Shown in pieces: positions 1-6,314 of a stretch of 11,449 bases of DNA. Source of the DNA: JBBSIG01 sp038232215 (GTDB lineage: Bacteria; Actinomycetota; Thermoleophilia; Gaiellales; Gaiellaceae); contig JBBSIG010000072.1 in NCBI GenBank assembly GCA_038232215.1, positions 1-11,449 of the forward strand, in the 5' to 3' direction. Under the pieces are notes generated by a model. It saw nothing but the letters and a program-made list of their open reading frames with translations, did no database searches and was not told the origin of the DNA. Each line of letters starts with the position of its first letter. Positions within the stretch are counted from its first letter, which is position 1. A program made the position numbers and the translations under genes.

Positions 1-822
1 CGACTCCAGCTCTCCGTCCCCGGCGGACGCGGAAGCGCCGTCCCGGCCGCTTCCGGGCTTCCCGCGCTTCGTCTGCGCCAGGCTCTCGCGCAGGGCGGCC
101 ATCAGGTCGGGCGACCCCTCGTCCTCGACCGGCTTGGGACGGTGGATTTGCTTGCCCTTCCGCTTCGCCTCGATCACTGCACAGAGCGCCTTGCGGTAAC
201 CGTCCTCGTACTTCTCCGGCTCCCAGCTGCCGGCGAAGTTGTCGATCAGAGCGGCCGCCAGCTCGAGCTCCTTCTCGTCCAGTGGAGTCGTCTTCGGGCG
301 CAGCTCGTCGACCGGGCGGATCTCGTCCGCGAAGTAGAGCTGCTCGAGCGTGATCAGCCCCTCGCGCACGCGGAGGCAGCCCAGGTACTGGCGATCGCGC
401 ATGACGAACTTGGCGATCGCGGCCAGCTCCGACTCCTCCATTGCCCGGACGAGCAGGGCGTAGACACGCTCGGAGCCCTCCTGCGGACCCACGTAGTAGG
501 TGTGCGCGAAGTAGATCGGGTCGATCTGCGCCTGGGGCACGAAGTCCGTCGACCTGTAGCCCTCGACCTGGGCTGCCTCGAAGTCCTCGCCGCTCAGGTA
601 GACCCACTCGTCGTCCTCGTACTCGAACGCCTTGACGATCTCGCGGTCGGGGACGGGCTTCTCCTCCGCCTTGCAGATCTTCTGGTAGCCGATCGGGCTG
701 TCGTCTCTCTCGTGCACGAGGCGGAAGTGGAGCTTGTGCTCGGCGACCGCGCCGTAGAGCCGCACGGGCACGTTCACGAGGCCGAAGCTGATCGCTCCCG
801 TCCAGAGCGCTCGCGGAGGCAT
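1..822 (-). CDS. ku: Bacterial Ku protein (NHEJ DNA-end binding), 3' end outside window
   Basis: Ku forms a homodimeric ring on double-strand DNA ends and recruits the ligase LigD for non-homologous end joining in the cytoplasm. The reading frame on the minus strand starts at the ATG at 822-820 and stays open to base 1, giving 274 visible residues without a stop. The N-terminus has the family opening ALWTGAISFGLVNVPV at residues 5-20. A segment reading YEDGYRKALCAVIEAKRKGK closes the Ku core around residue 220, matching the conserved Y.D.Y..AL...I.AK..GK signature. A DLMAALRESL motif and a Lys/Arg/Gly/Ser-rich tail follow, as in the C-terminal extension of actinobacterial Ku. The family length is about 270-330 residues, so only the end of the tail is probably missing. 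No ligase gene is visible; it may lie beyond the left edge. No clear promoter was seen upstream. The gene is divergent from the nuo operon and probably functionally unrelated to it. Confidence 0.95.
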   Translation of the reverse strand, partial: MPPRALWTGAISFGLVNVPVRLYGAVAEHKLHFRLVHERDDSPIGYQKICKAEEKPVPDREIVKAFEYEDDEWVYLSGEDFEAAQVEGYRSTDFVPQAQIDPIYFAHTYYVGPQEGSERVYALLVRAMEESELAAIAKFVMRDRQYLGCLRVREGLITLEQLYFADEIRPVDELRPKTTPLDEKELELAAALIDNFAGSWEPEKYEDGYRKALCAVIEAKRKGKQIHRPKPVEDEGSPDLMAALRESLAQTKRGKPGSGRDGASASAGDGELES

Positions 823-854
823 GTGGACTTCTTGCCTTGGCGAGGCAGGAGGCA

Positions 855-913
855 AACGTCCCGCGAGGCCGCGCTGCCCCGCGGCGGCCCTAGCGGCTCG
901 CCGCCGGGACGTT
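855..913. repeat. 9-bp perfect inverted repeat with inner hairpin
   Basis: AACGTCCCG at 855-863 is the exact reverse complement of CGGGACGTT at 905-913. Between the arms, GCGGCG at 881-886 can pair with CGCCGC at 899-904, which abuts the right outer arm. It could be a binding site for a regulator of ku or an RNA structure in the ku leader. At this GC content the inner stem may be chance; the outer 9-bp arms are less likely to be. Confidence 0.5.
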
Positions 914-920
914 CGGGGAG

Positions 921-942
921 GCGGCTGACCACGGCGAGCCGC
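921..942. repeat. 6-bp inverted repeat
   Basis: GCGGCT at 921-926 pairs with AGCCGC at 937-942 around a 10-base loop. There is no T-run next to it, so it is not an intrinsic terminator. It may be chance in GC-rich DNA. Confidence 0.3.
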
Positions 943-1044
943 TCGCGCTGGCTGCGCGCCGCCGGACGCCTTCGACCTACGTTCTCGAGCTCCAGGTCGG
1001 CTGACGAGGGCGGCCGGCGCCGGCGAGGGGCGGCCTGGCTCCGG

Positions 1045-1070
1045 CTCGGCCCCGGCGCCGGGGCGCCGAG
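1045..1070. repeat. Long GC-rich palindrome upstream of nuoA
   Basis: The core at 1049-1064 is a perfect 16-base palindrome, GCCCCGGCGCCGGGGC. It is flanked by CTCGGC at 1045-1050 and GCCGAG at 1065-1070, so a longer stem with a small bulge can form. It ends 63 bases before nuoA. It has no T-run. It could be an operator or a cruciform-prone spacer; the function is unknown. Confidence 0.5.
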
Positions 1071-1120
1071 CGGCGCCAGGGCGGCCTCACGCAGGGCGAT
1101 TCGGCCCGCCGACGGGCGGG

Positions 1121-1126
1121 TAGCGT
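1121..1126 (+). promoter_or_regulatory. Possible -10 element for a leaderless nuo operon transcript
   Basis: TAGCGT fits the TAnnnT pattern and ends seven bases before the nuoA ATG at 1134, so transcription could begin at or next to the start codon. No Shine-Dalgarno sequence lies in the CTCCGCC spacer, which fits leaderless translation as is common in actinobacteria. No good -35 box is visible at the expected distance. This is inference from spacing and pattern only. Confidence 0.35.
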
Positions 1127-1133
1127 CTCCGCC

Positions 1134-1487
1134 ATGGGTCACGGGCTCACCCCCGCCCTCGTCCTGCTCGGGCTGCTGCTGCTCCTCGCCGGCGGCTGCT
1201 ACGCGCTCGCACGGCTCGTGGCGGTCGGGCGCGAGTTGCTGCGACCGCAGCCCTTCCTGTCGGGGCACGAGCCCCGGGAGCACGCCGTCTCTCGCTTCCA
1301 CGTGCGCTGGTATCCGCTCGCGCTGGTGTTCCTCGCCTTCGACATGGAGATGCTCTTCATGTATCCCTGGACGCTCGTCGTCCGCGCCGTCGGGACCTCG
1401 TCCGTGGTGGAGATGTTCGTGTTCCTGACCGTGCTCGTCGCCGGCGTCCTGTATGCGTGGCGGGAGGGTGCGCTTCGGTGGACCTGA
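1134..1487 (+). CDS. nuoA: NuoA-like subunit of partial complex I
   Basis: NuoA (ND3 homologue) is a three-helix membrane subunit that packs against NuoH and NuoJ near the junction with the peripheral arm. The 117-residue product has TM1 at about 6-30, the TM1-2 loop at about 32-58, then TM2 and TM3. TM2 contains the hallmark FDMEMLFMYPW at 69-79, preserving the acidic pair Asp70 and Glu72 that correspond to the FD.E motif. The loop keeps SGHEP, but the usual Y-E-C/S-G is F41-L42-S43-G44. The conserved loop Glu, and the Cys used in many homologues, are therefore absent. The length is normal for the family. The ATG has no Shine-Dalgarno and is probably leaderless. It is the first gene of the operon, and the next gene overlaps its end by 10 bases. 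Confidence 0.9.
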   Translation: MGHGLTPALVLLGLLLLLAGGCYALARLVAVGRELLRPQPFLSGHEPREHAVSRFHVRWYPLALVFLAFDMEMLFMYPWTLVVRAVGTSSVVEMFVFLTVLVAGVLYAWREGALRWT

Positions 1488-2671
1488 CCGCCGCGCTACG
1501 AGCGTTCGGGAGCGGCCGCCCCCACGCTCTGGTCGTCGCGCCTCCGGGCGCCACCGCGGCCCGGCTGGCGGTGGAGGCGGAGCTGCACTTCCGGGGCTGG
1601 CCGGCCGCTGCGAGCCCGGCGGAGGCCGACCTGCTGCTGGTCTGCGGCGCGGAGGCGCCGCTCGCTCCGTACGTGGAGCGCGTCTGGCTGAGCATGGGCG
1701 TGCCTCGCGCGCGTGTACAGGTGGCGTCCGCGGCGGAGGCCGCGGAGGCGCTGACCCGGGCGCAGCGGCAGCTCGCGCGCGCTCCGGTCCGTTCGCCGGA
1801 GGCTGAAGACCGGGCCGGGCTCGACTCGCACGGCGGTCACGGCGGGCGCGAGTCGGACGGCGGTCACGGCGGCCACGAGGGGGGCGAGGAGGACGTGGCG
1901 GGGCTGCCGCTGGCCGACCGGGCCGACGACCGCGACGGCCTCGAGCTCGACCGGCTGCACGTGCCGCTGGGGCCGATCCTGGCCGACTGGCCGGCGGGGC
2001 TCGTGGTCCACGCCGAGCTGCAGGGGGACGTGATCCAGACCGCGGAAGTGGAGGTCCTGGCCGGCGAGGCGAGCGAGCCGCCGTTCTGGAACGAGCCCTG
2101 GCTGCGCTCCGAGCAGGGCGACACCGTGCTCCGCGGCGAGGCGGAGCGCAGGCGTGCCGCCGCGTACCTCGACAGCCTCGGACGACTGCTGGCGGTCGCG
2201 GGCTGGGAGGACGCGGCGCTCGGGGCGCGGCGGCTGCGCGACGCGGCGCTCGCCGGCGCGCCGGCGGCGGAGCTGCTCGGCTCCGCCGAGCGCTTCGCCC
2301 GCCGCGTCGGCCGATCGCGCACGCTGCGCTGGTCGACCGACTCGCTCGGCGTGGTCGACCGCGACTCCGCCCAGGCGGCCGGCGTGGCGGGCGCCGCGGG
2401 TGACGTGACCGCGCGCTGGCAGCGCTGGCTGACGGAGACGGTCGCGGCCCTCGGCCTCCTCGACGACGGCACGCCGCTCTGCACCGAGGATCTCGAGGGG
2501 CCGCGCGGGCCCCTCGGTGTTGCCGAGCCTCCGTCGGCTGCGCTGCTCTCGTTGTTGCCCGGGCTGCTCGAGGGTGCGGAGCTCGGCGGGGCGCGCCTGA
2601 TCGTCGCGAGCGTCGACCCGGACCTCGACGAGGTTGCCTGGAGCCGCGCGAGGAAGGAGGCACTTGTCTAG
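1478..2671 (+). CDS. Degenerate NuoB/NuoD-like fusion protein of the partial nuo operon
   Basis: A 397-residue soluble protein occupies the slot where nuoB, C and D normally lie. I chose the GTG at 1478 because GGGAGG (1462-1467) precedes it; a GTG at 1457 is also in frame. Residues 1-100 resemble NuoB: ADLLLVCGAEAPLAPYV (50-66) recalls the NuoB segment around the AGT-K-APA-Y loop, and VPRARVQVAS follows. The Cys ligands of cluster N2 are absent; Cys56 and Cys335 are the only Cys residues. A His/Gly linker (118-136) follows. Residues 155-193 (LHVPLGP, then AGLVVHAELQGDVIQTAEVEV) resemble the NuoD N-terminus, but the HPSTHG-type motif is replaced by ILADWPAG. Residues 289-310 resemble the NuoD GVGV-AL-LGLTGP-LRASGV segment. 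EGPRGPLG and the closing LLPGLLEGAELGGARLIVASVDPDLDEV (in two parts, about 340-386) resemble the NuoD C-terminus. No redox role seems possible; I infer a structural adaptor on the membrane arm. These are alignments by eye. Confidence 0.75.
   Translation: MDLTAALRAFGSGRPHALVVAPPGATAARLAVEAELHFRGWPAAASPAEADLLLVCGAEAPLAPYVERVWLSMGVPRARVQVASAAEAAEALTRAQRQLARAPVRSPEAEDRAGLDSHGGHGGRESDGGHGGHEGGEEDVAGLPLADRADDRDGLELDRLHVPLGPILADWPAGLVVHAELQGDVIQTAEVEVLAGEASEPPFWNEPWLRSEQGDTVLRGEAERRRAAAYLDSLGRLLAVAGWEDAALGARRLRDAALAGAPAAELLGSAERFARRVGRSRTLRWSTDSLGVVDRDSAQAAGVAGAAGDVTARWQRWLTETVAALGLLDDGTPLCTEDLEGPRGPLGVAEPPSAALLSLLPGLLEGAELGGARLIVASVDPDLDEVAWSRARKEALV
1830..1872 (+). repeat. 27-bp-period direct repeat encoding His/Gly linker
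   Basis: ACGGCGGTCACGGCGG occurs at 1830-1845 and again at 1857-1872. The period is 27 bases, or nine codons, so the duplication is in frame. It encodes the repeated GGHGG pattern in the linker between the NuoB-like and NuoD-like parts of the fusion protein. The four His residues (118, 121, 130, 133) could bind metal, but this is not shown. Confidence 0.8.
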
Positions 2672-3566
2672 CTCGGCCCCGCTCTGGTCGGTCCTCGTGC
2701 TGCCGGCCGTGCTGGTCGCGGCCGCCTGCGTGCTCGTCGCCGTCGAGTCGGCGCTCGCGGGGGGAAGCGCGCTCGCGCCGGCGCAGGAGGCGGCGCGTCT
2801 GCTCGTCCAGCAACGGCGGGCGACGGTAGCCGCCGACTCGCTACTGCGGCAGGCGGGGATCGTGACGCTGCCGGTCGCCGCCGTGCTGGCGGCGCTCGTG
2901 CTGCCGCTCGGCTTCCAGAGCGTCAGCGACCTCGGGGTGGGCGTCGTCTGGTTCAACGCGCTCGAGGTGCTCGCCTGGGCAGCGGTCTGGATGGTCGGTT
3001 GGGGCTCGAACTCGGCGTTCGGCCTCGTCGGCGCCTACCGCTACGTCGCACAGGGTCTGTGCTACGAGCTGCCGCACATGTTCGCGCTGATCACGGCGGC
3101 GCTCGCCGCGGAGACGCTGCGGGTCGGCGGCATCGTCGACGCGCAGGCCGGCCTCTGGCTCGTCGTCTGGATGCCGGTCGCGTTCCTTCTCTACCTGGGG
3201 AGCGCGCTCGCGATGTCGTTCTGGGGCCCGTTCGACCACCCGGTCTCTTCGGACGGAGCCGGCGGTGCCGCCGCCGAGCTGTCCGGAGCCGACCGGCTGC
3301 TCTTCCTCGCCGGGAGACGGCTGCTACTCGTCGTCTCGGCGGCGTTCTCGGTGCCGCTCTTCCTCGGCGGCGGGCACGGGCCGCTGCTGCCTCCGTGGCT
3401 GTGGACGCTCGTGAAGACGGCGGCAGTGCTCGCGCTCGTCGTGTCGGCGCGCCGGCGGCTGCCGACGATCCGGGCCGAGCGCCTCGCCGAGCTGGCCTGG
3501 GTAGTGCTGATCCCGCTCGCGATCGTGCAGGCGCTCGTGGTCGCCCTCGTGGTGCTGGGGCGCTAG
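2664..3566 (+). CDS. nuoH: NuoH-like membrane subunit with degenerate quinone-chamber loops
   Basis: NuoH (ND1 homologue) anchors the peripheral arm and in true complex I forms the quinone chamber. I chose the TTG at 2664 because AGGAAGGAGG (2651-2660) lies directly upstream; an in-frame TTG at 2634 lacks such a site. It overlaps the previous gene by 8 bases. The 300-residue product has about eight helices. It keeps GWGSN at 112-116, which matches the family GWSSN motif; YELP at 134-137 with its Glu; PFDHP at 189-193; and an SG...LFLA...FLGG tail pattern. The first loop is clearly shortened: the usual E-R-K...R-GPN-G motif is missing and only an APAQEAARLL helix remains. After PFD, the normal PE-E-LV-G-EYSG acidic loop is replaced by a Ser/Gly/Ala stretch. 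Residues that shape quinone access and the E-channel are therefore largely lost while the fold is kept. I infer a structural or ion-channel role without quinone reduction. Confidence 0.85.
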   Translation: MSSSAPLWSVLVLPAVLVAAACVLVAVESALAGGSALAPAQEAARLLVQQRRATVAADSLLRQAGIVTLPVAAVLAALVLPLGFQSVSDLGVGVVWFNALEVLAWAAVWMVGWGSNSAFGLVGAYRYVAQGLCYELPHMFALITAALAAETLRVGGIVDAQAGLWLVVWMPVAFLLYLGSALAMSFWGPFDHPVSSDGAGGAAAELSGADRLLFLAGRRLLLVVSAAFSVPLFLGGGHGPLLPPWLWTLVKTAAVLALVVSARRRLPTIRAERLAELAWVVLIPLAIVQALVVALVVLGR

Positions 3567-3568
3567 CG

Positions 3569-4141
3569 GTGAGCGGCAACGGCTCAGCAGCGGCCGCCTG
3601 GGCGCTCGCGCTCATCGCGGTTGCGACGGGCTTCGGCGTCTTCCGTCTCAACTCGATGGCGCGGGTCACGTTCTCGCTGCTCGTCTCGTTCGTGGCTGCG
3701 GCCGGCGAGGTGCTGCTGCTCGGACTCGACTACCTCGGGCTGGTGATCGTCCTGATGATGGTGATCGAGATGGTGATCATGGTCGTGTTCATGGTCATGT
3801 ACATGATGAACCCGGCCGGTCTCCGGCCGATGGCGATGCTCCACAACAAGCGCGGCTCGCTCTTCCTCGCGCTCACGACCTTCGCCGCCCTCGCCGCCGG
3901 GATCCTGCTCGTGCCGTGGCCGCAGCGGGCCGGGCGGCCGGCTGCCGATCCGACCTACGCGCTCGGGGAGGCGCTGATGGGAGGTCAGATGCTGACGATG
4001 ATGACGCTCGGCCTCGCTCTGTTCGTCACCATCGTCGCGAGCGTCCTGCTCGCGACCCACCGCGGCCGCTACGACCGCTTCGGCGACGACCTCGACGCCG
4101 TACGACCCGACGACCCGGTGCCGGGCGGTGTTCGGCCGTGA
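3569..4141 (+). CDS. nuoJ: NuoJ-like membrane subunit with Met-rich TM3
   Basis: NuoJ (ND6 homologue) lies between NuoA/H and NuoK; its third helix has a pi-bulge thought to switch during coupling. The GTG at 3569 lies two bases after the nuoH stop. The product is 190 residues with five predicted helices. The N-terminal SMARVTFSLLVSFVAAAGEVLLLGLDYLG (29-57, two helices) fits the family pattern of N-P-V-A-L..L..-G...LG-F. In TM3 the family normally reads YVGAVMVLFLFVVMML. Here it reads MVIEMVIMVVFMVMYMMNP (64-82): the conserved Tyr and Gly are replaced, Glu67 is buried in the helix, and nine of nineteen residues between 63 and 81 are Met or acidic. The end overlaps nuoK by four bases (GTGA). 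Identification rests on position, length, helix pattern and the flanking helix motif. The tail is rich in Asp, Arg and Pro. Confidence 0.8.
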   Translation: MSGNGSAAAAWALALIAVATGFGVFRLNSMARVTFSLLVSFVAAAGEVLLLGLDYLGLVIVLMMVIEMVIMVVFMVMYMMNPAGLRPMAMLHNKRGSLFLALTTFAALAAGILLVPWPQRAGRPAADPTYALGEALMGGQMLTMMTLGLALFVTIVASVLLATHRGRYDRFGDDLDAVRPDDPVPGGVRP

Positions 4142-4443
4142 GCCTCGAGCTGTTCCTCCTGCTCGCCGCCGCGCTCTTCTCGATCGGCCTGTACGGGGCC
4201 CTCTCCCAGCAGTCGATCGTGATGATCATGATGGGGCTCGAGCTGATGCTGAACGGCGTCGTCGTCGCGGCCGCCGCGTACTGGCACTACGTCGCGCCGC
4301 AGCGCACGGAGGGCCAGGTGGCGATCGTGCTCGCGATCACGGCTATGGCGATCGAGATGGCGATGGGCTTCGCCGTCACGACGGCGATCTTCCGCGCCCG
4401 GGATGTCGACATGACGGACATGGCGAGCGACCTGCGCGGATGA
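4138..4443 (+). CDS. nuoK: NuoK membrane subunit
   Basis: NuoK (ND4L homologue) carries two buried glutamates that form part of the proton path between NuoJ and NuoN. The GTG at 4138 overlaps the nuoJ stop, and the product is 101 residues, the normal family length. Three helices are visible: about 4-22, 26-48 and 60-84. GLELMLN at 33-39 contains Glu35 in TM2, and AMAIEMAMGF at 69-78 contains Glu73 in TM3. These correspond to the two essential Glu of the family (36 and 72 in Escherichia coli). Unlike its neighbours, this subunit has kept its key proton-path residues, which argues that ion translocation is still selected. The last bases overlap nuoL by four (ATGA). Confidence 0.92.
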   Translation: MSLELFLLLAAALFSIGLYGALSQQSIVMIMMGLELMLNGVVVAAAAYWHYVAPQRTEGQVAIVLAITAMAIEMAMGFAVTTAIFRARDVDMTDMASDLRG

Positions 4444-6311
4444 GCGCGCTCGCCTGGCTGCTGGTCGCCGTGCCGCTCGGCGCCGGCTCGCTGCTCGCCT
4501 GTCTCGGCCGTCGCGGAGCGGCGATCGCGCCGGCCGCGGGCATCACCGTCGCCGCCGTCACGCTCGCGCTCGCCGCCTCCGCGGCCGCGCTCCACCCGAG
4601 CGCCGGCGCGCCGCTCTTCGACGGCATCCGCGCAGAGCTCGCCGTCGACTCACTGTCGGCGGTGCTGGCCGTCACGGTGGCCGCGACGACGCTCGCCGTG
4701 CTCGTCTTCGCCGCAGCCGAGCTGGGGCGGGAAGAGGCGCGCTCGCGCTTCTTCGGGCTGATGCTGGTCTTCGCTGGCGCGATGCTGGTCACGGTCACCG
4801 CGACGACGCTCCCGCTCCTGCTGATGGGTTGGGAGGCGATGGGGGCGACGAGCTGGGCCCTGATCGGCTTCTGGTGGCGCGAGCCGCGCCGGGTGGAGGC
4901 GGCTCACACGGCGTTCCTGACCACGCGCGCCGCCGATCTCGGCCTCTACCTGGCGGCGGGCGCCGCGCTCGCGGGCGGCGTCGGCGGCCTTGCGCTCACC
5001 GAGCTGCCGCGGGCGCGCGCGCCCTGGCTCGGGGTCGTCACCGCGGGCGTCGTCCTGGCCGCGCTCGGCAAGTCGGCCCAGCTCCCGTTCAGCTTCTGGC
5101 TGTCGCGGGCGATGGAGGGGCCGAGCCCCGTGTCTGCGCTGCTGCACTCGGCCGCGATGGTCGTGGCCGGCGCATACCTGCTCTTGCGCCTGCAGCCGCT
5201 GCTGGTCGCGTCAGGTTGGGGGGAGCCGGCGGTCGCCTGGACAGGAGCGGTCACGGCGCTCGCGCTCGGGCTCGTCGCCGTCGCGCAGCGTGACCTGAAG
5301 CAGTTGCTCGCCGCCTCGACGTGCTCCCAGATCGGATTCATGGTCCTCGCCGCTGGAGTGGGCGGCGTCGCGGGCGGGACGCTGCAGCTCGTCGCGCACG
5401 CGGCGGCCAAGAGCCTGCTCTTCCTCGCCGCCGGCGCCTGGCTGGCCGCGCTCGGGACGAAGCAGCTGCCGGCGCTCCGCGGCGCCGCCCGGCGCTACCC
5501 GGCGGTCGGGTTGGCGTTCGGCGCGGGCGCGTTCGCGCTCGCCGGGCTGCCGCCGGCCTCGCTCTGGATCGGCAAGGACGAGCTGCTGGCTGCGGCGCTC
5601 GACCGCGACCCGGCGCTGTACGCAACCGGCCTCGCGGCCGCCGTCGTCTCCGCCGTCTACAGCGCGAAGGCCGCCTGGTACGTGTGGCAGCCGCTGCCGC
5701 CGAGCGCCGAGGCCGGCTACGACGAGGAGCGGAGCGGCACGCGGGGGGTGCCGGCCGCGATGCGCGTCGTCCTGGCGGCTCTCGCGCTGCCGGCCCTCGC
5801 GCTCGGCGTGCTCGCGCTGCCCGCGCTGGCCGACCCGCTTCGGCGGACGCTCGGCGCCGCCGGCGAGCCGGCGCCCGGGCTGTGGGAGCTCGCGCTCTCC
5901 GGGGGGCTCGCGGCCGCGGCCGCGGTCGTGACCTGGCGTTGGGGCGGGCGGCCCCTGCGGCTGCCGGCGGCGGTGCATGCCTGGCTGGCCGGATGGCTCG
6001 GCCTCGAGCGCGCCGCCCGCACCCTCGTCGTGCGGCCGACGCTGGCACTCGCCCACGCGCTCGCCGCGTTCGACGACCGCGTCCTCGACCGGGCGGTCGG
6101 CGGCGCCGCGCGCGGCGGTCTCGCCCTCGCGGCCCTCGCCGACCGTCGCGGAGAATGGTCGCTGGACGGGCTCGTGGCCGCCGTCGCCGGCGGCGCGCGC
6201 CGCCTCGGCGCGCTCGCTCGCCGCCCGCAGACGGGTCAGCTCCACCAGTACTACGCGCAGTCCGCCGCCGCCCTCGCCGCCCTCGCCCTCCTACTGGCCC
6301 TGGTCCGCTAG
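4440..6311 (+). CDS. nuoL: NuoL antiporter-like membrane subunit
   Basis: NuoL (ND5 homologue) is the distal antiporter-like proton-pumping subunit of the complex I membrane arm. The ATG at 4440 overlaps the nuoK stop by four bases. The 623-residue length matches the family. Pump residues are kept: Glu132 in GWEAMG (TM5), Lys211 in LGKSAQLPFSFWL (TM7), His236 in VSALLHSAAMVVAG, Lys324 in AHAAAKSLLFL and Lys379 in IGKDELL (TM12). After about residue 450 comes an Ala/Leu/Arg-rich stretch, a segment DRRGEWSLDGL and QTGQLHQYYAQSAAAL, which resembles the end of the lateral helix and the final TM helix of canonical NuoL. Full-length architecture therefore seems to be present. The stop TAG is at 6309-6311, and nuoM follows after three bases. 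This is the best-conserved antiporter subunit here. Confidence 0.95.
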   Translation: MSALAWLLVAVPLGAGSLLACLGRRGAAIAPAAGITVAAVTLALAASAAALHPSAGAPLFDGIRAELAVDSLSAVLAVTVAATTLAVLVFAAAELGREEARSRFFGLMLVFAGAMLVTVTATTLPLLLMGWEAMGATSWALIGFWWREPRRVEAAHTAFLTTRAADLGLYLAAGAALAGGVGGLALTELPRARAPWLGVVTAGVVLAALGKSAQLPFSFWLSRAMEGPSPVSALLHSAAMVVAGAYLLLRLQPLLVASGWGEPAVAWTGAVTALALGLVAVAQRDLKQLLAASTCSQIGFMVLAAGVGGVAGGTLQLVAHAAAKSLLFLAAGAWLAALGTKQLPALRGAARRYPAVGLAFGAGAFALAGLPPASLWIGKDELLAAALDRDPALYATGLAAAVVSAVYSAKAAWYVWQPLPPSAEAGYDEERSGTRGVPAAMRVVLAALALPALALGVLALPALADPLRRTLGAAGEPAPGLWELALSGGLAAAAAVVTWRWGGRPLRLPAAVHAWLAGWLGLERAARTLVVRPTLALAHALAAFDDRVLDRAVGGAARGGLALAALADRRGEWSLDGLVAAVAGGARRLGALARRPQTGQLHQYYAQSAAALAALALLLALVR

Positions 6312-6314
6312 CCG

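Larger units (their letters stand above)
823..1133. other. Divergent Ku/nuoA intergenic region with inverted repeats
   Basis: This 311-base stretch separates two divergently transcribed genes, and I see no credible coding sequence in it. It is very GC-rich and carries several inverted repeats, listed separately. A plausible near-leaderless promoter for nuoA lies at its right end. No convincing promoter for ku is visible on the left. Confidence 0.7.

Noticed and set aside
142..1428. Plus-strand open frame across the ku gene and intergenic region
   Set aside because: The opposite frame is a clear Ku protein and the later part is out of frame with nuoA.
774..2813. Long minus-strand open frame opposite nuoA and the NuoB/D-like gene
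   Set aside because: It is an Arg/Ala/Pro-rich frame typical of antisense shadows in GC-rich DNA and shows no protein-family motif.
1496..2956. Second long minus-strand open frame in the same area
   Set aside because: It is a shadow of the plus-strand NuoB/D-like gene and nuoH, whose motifs, start sites and spacing are convincing.
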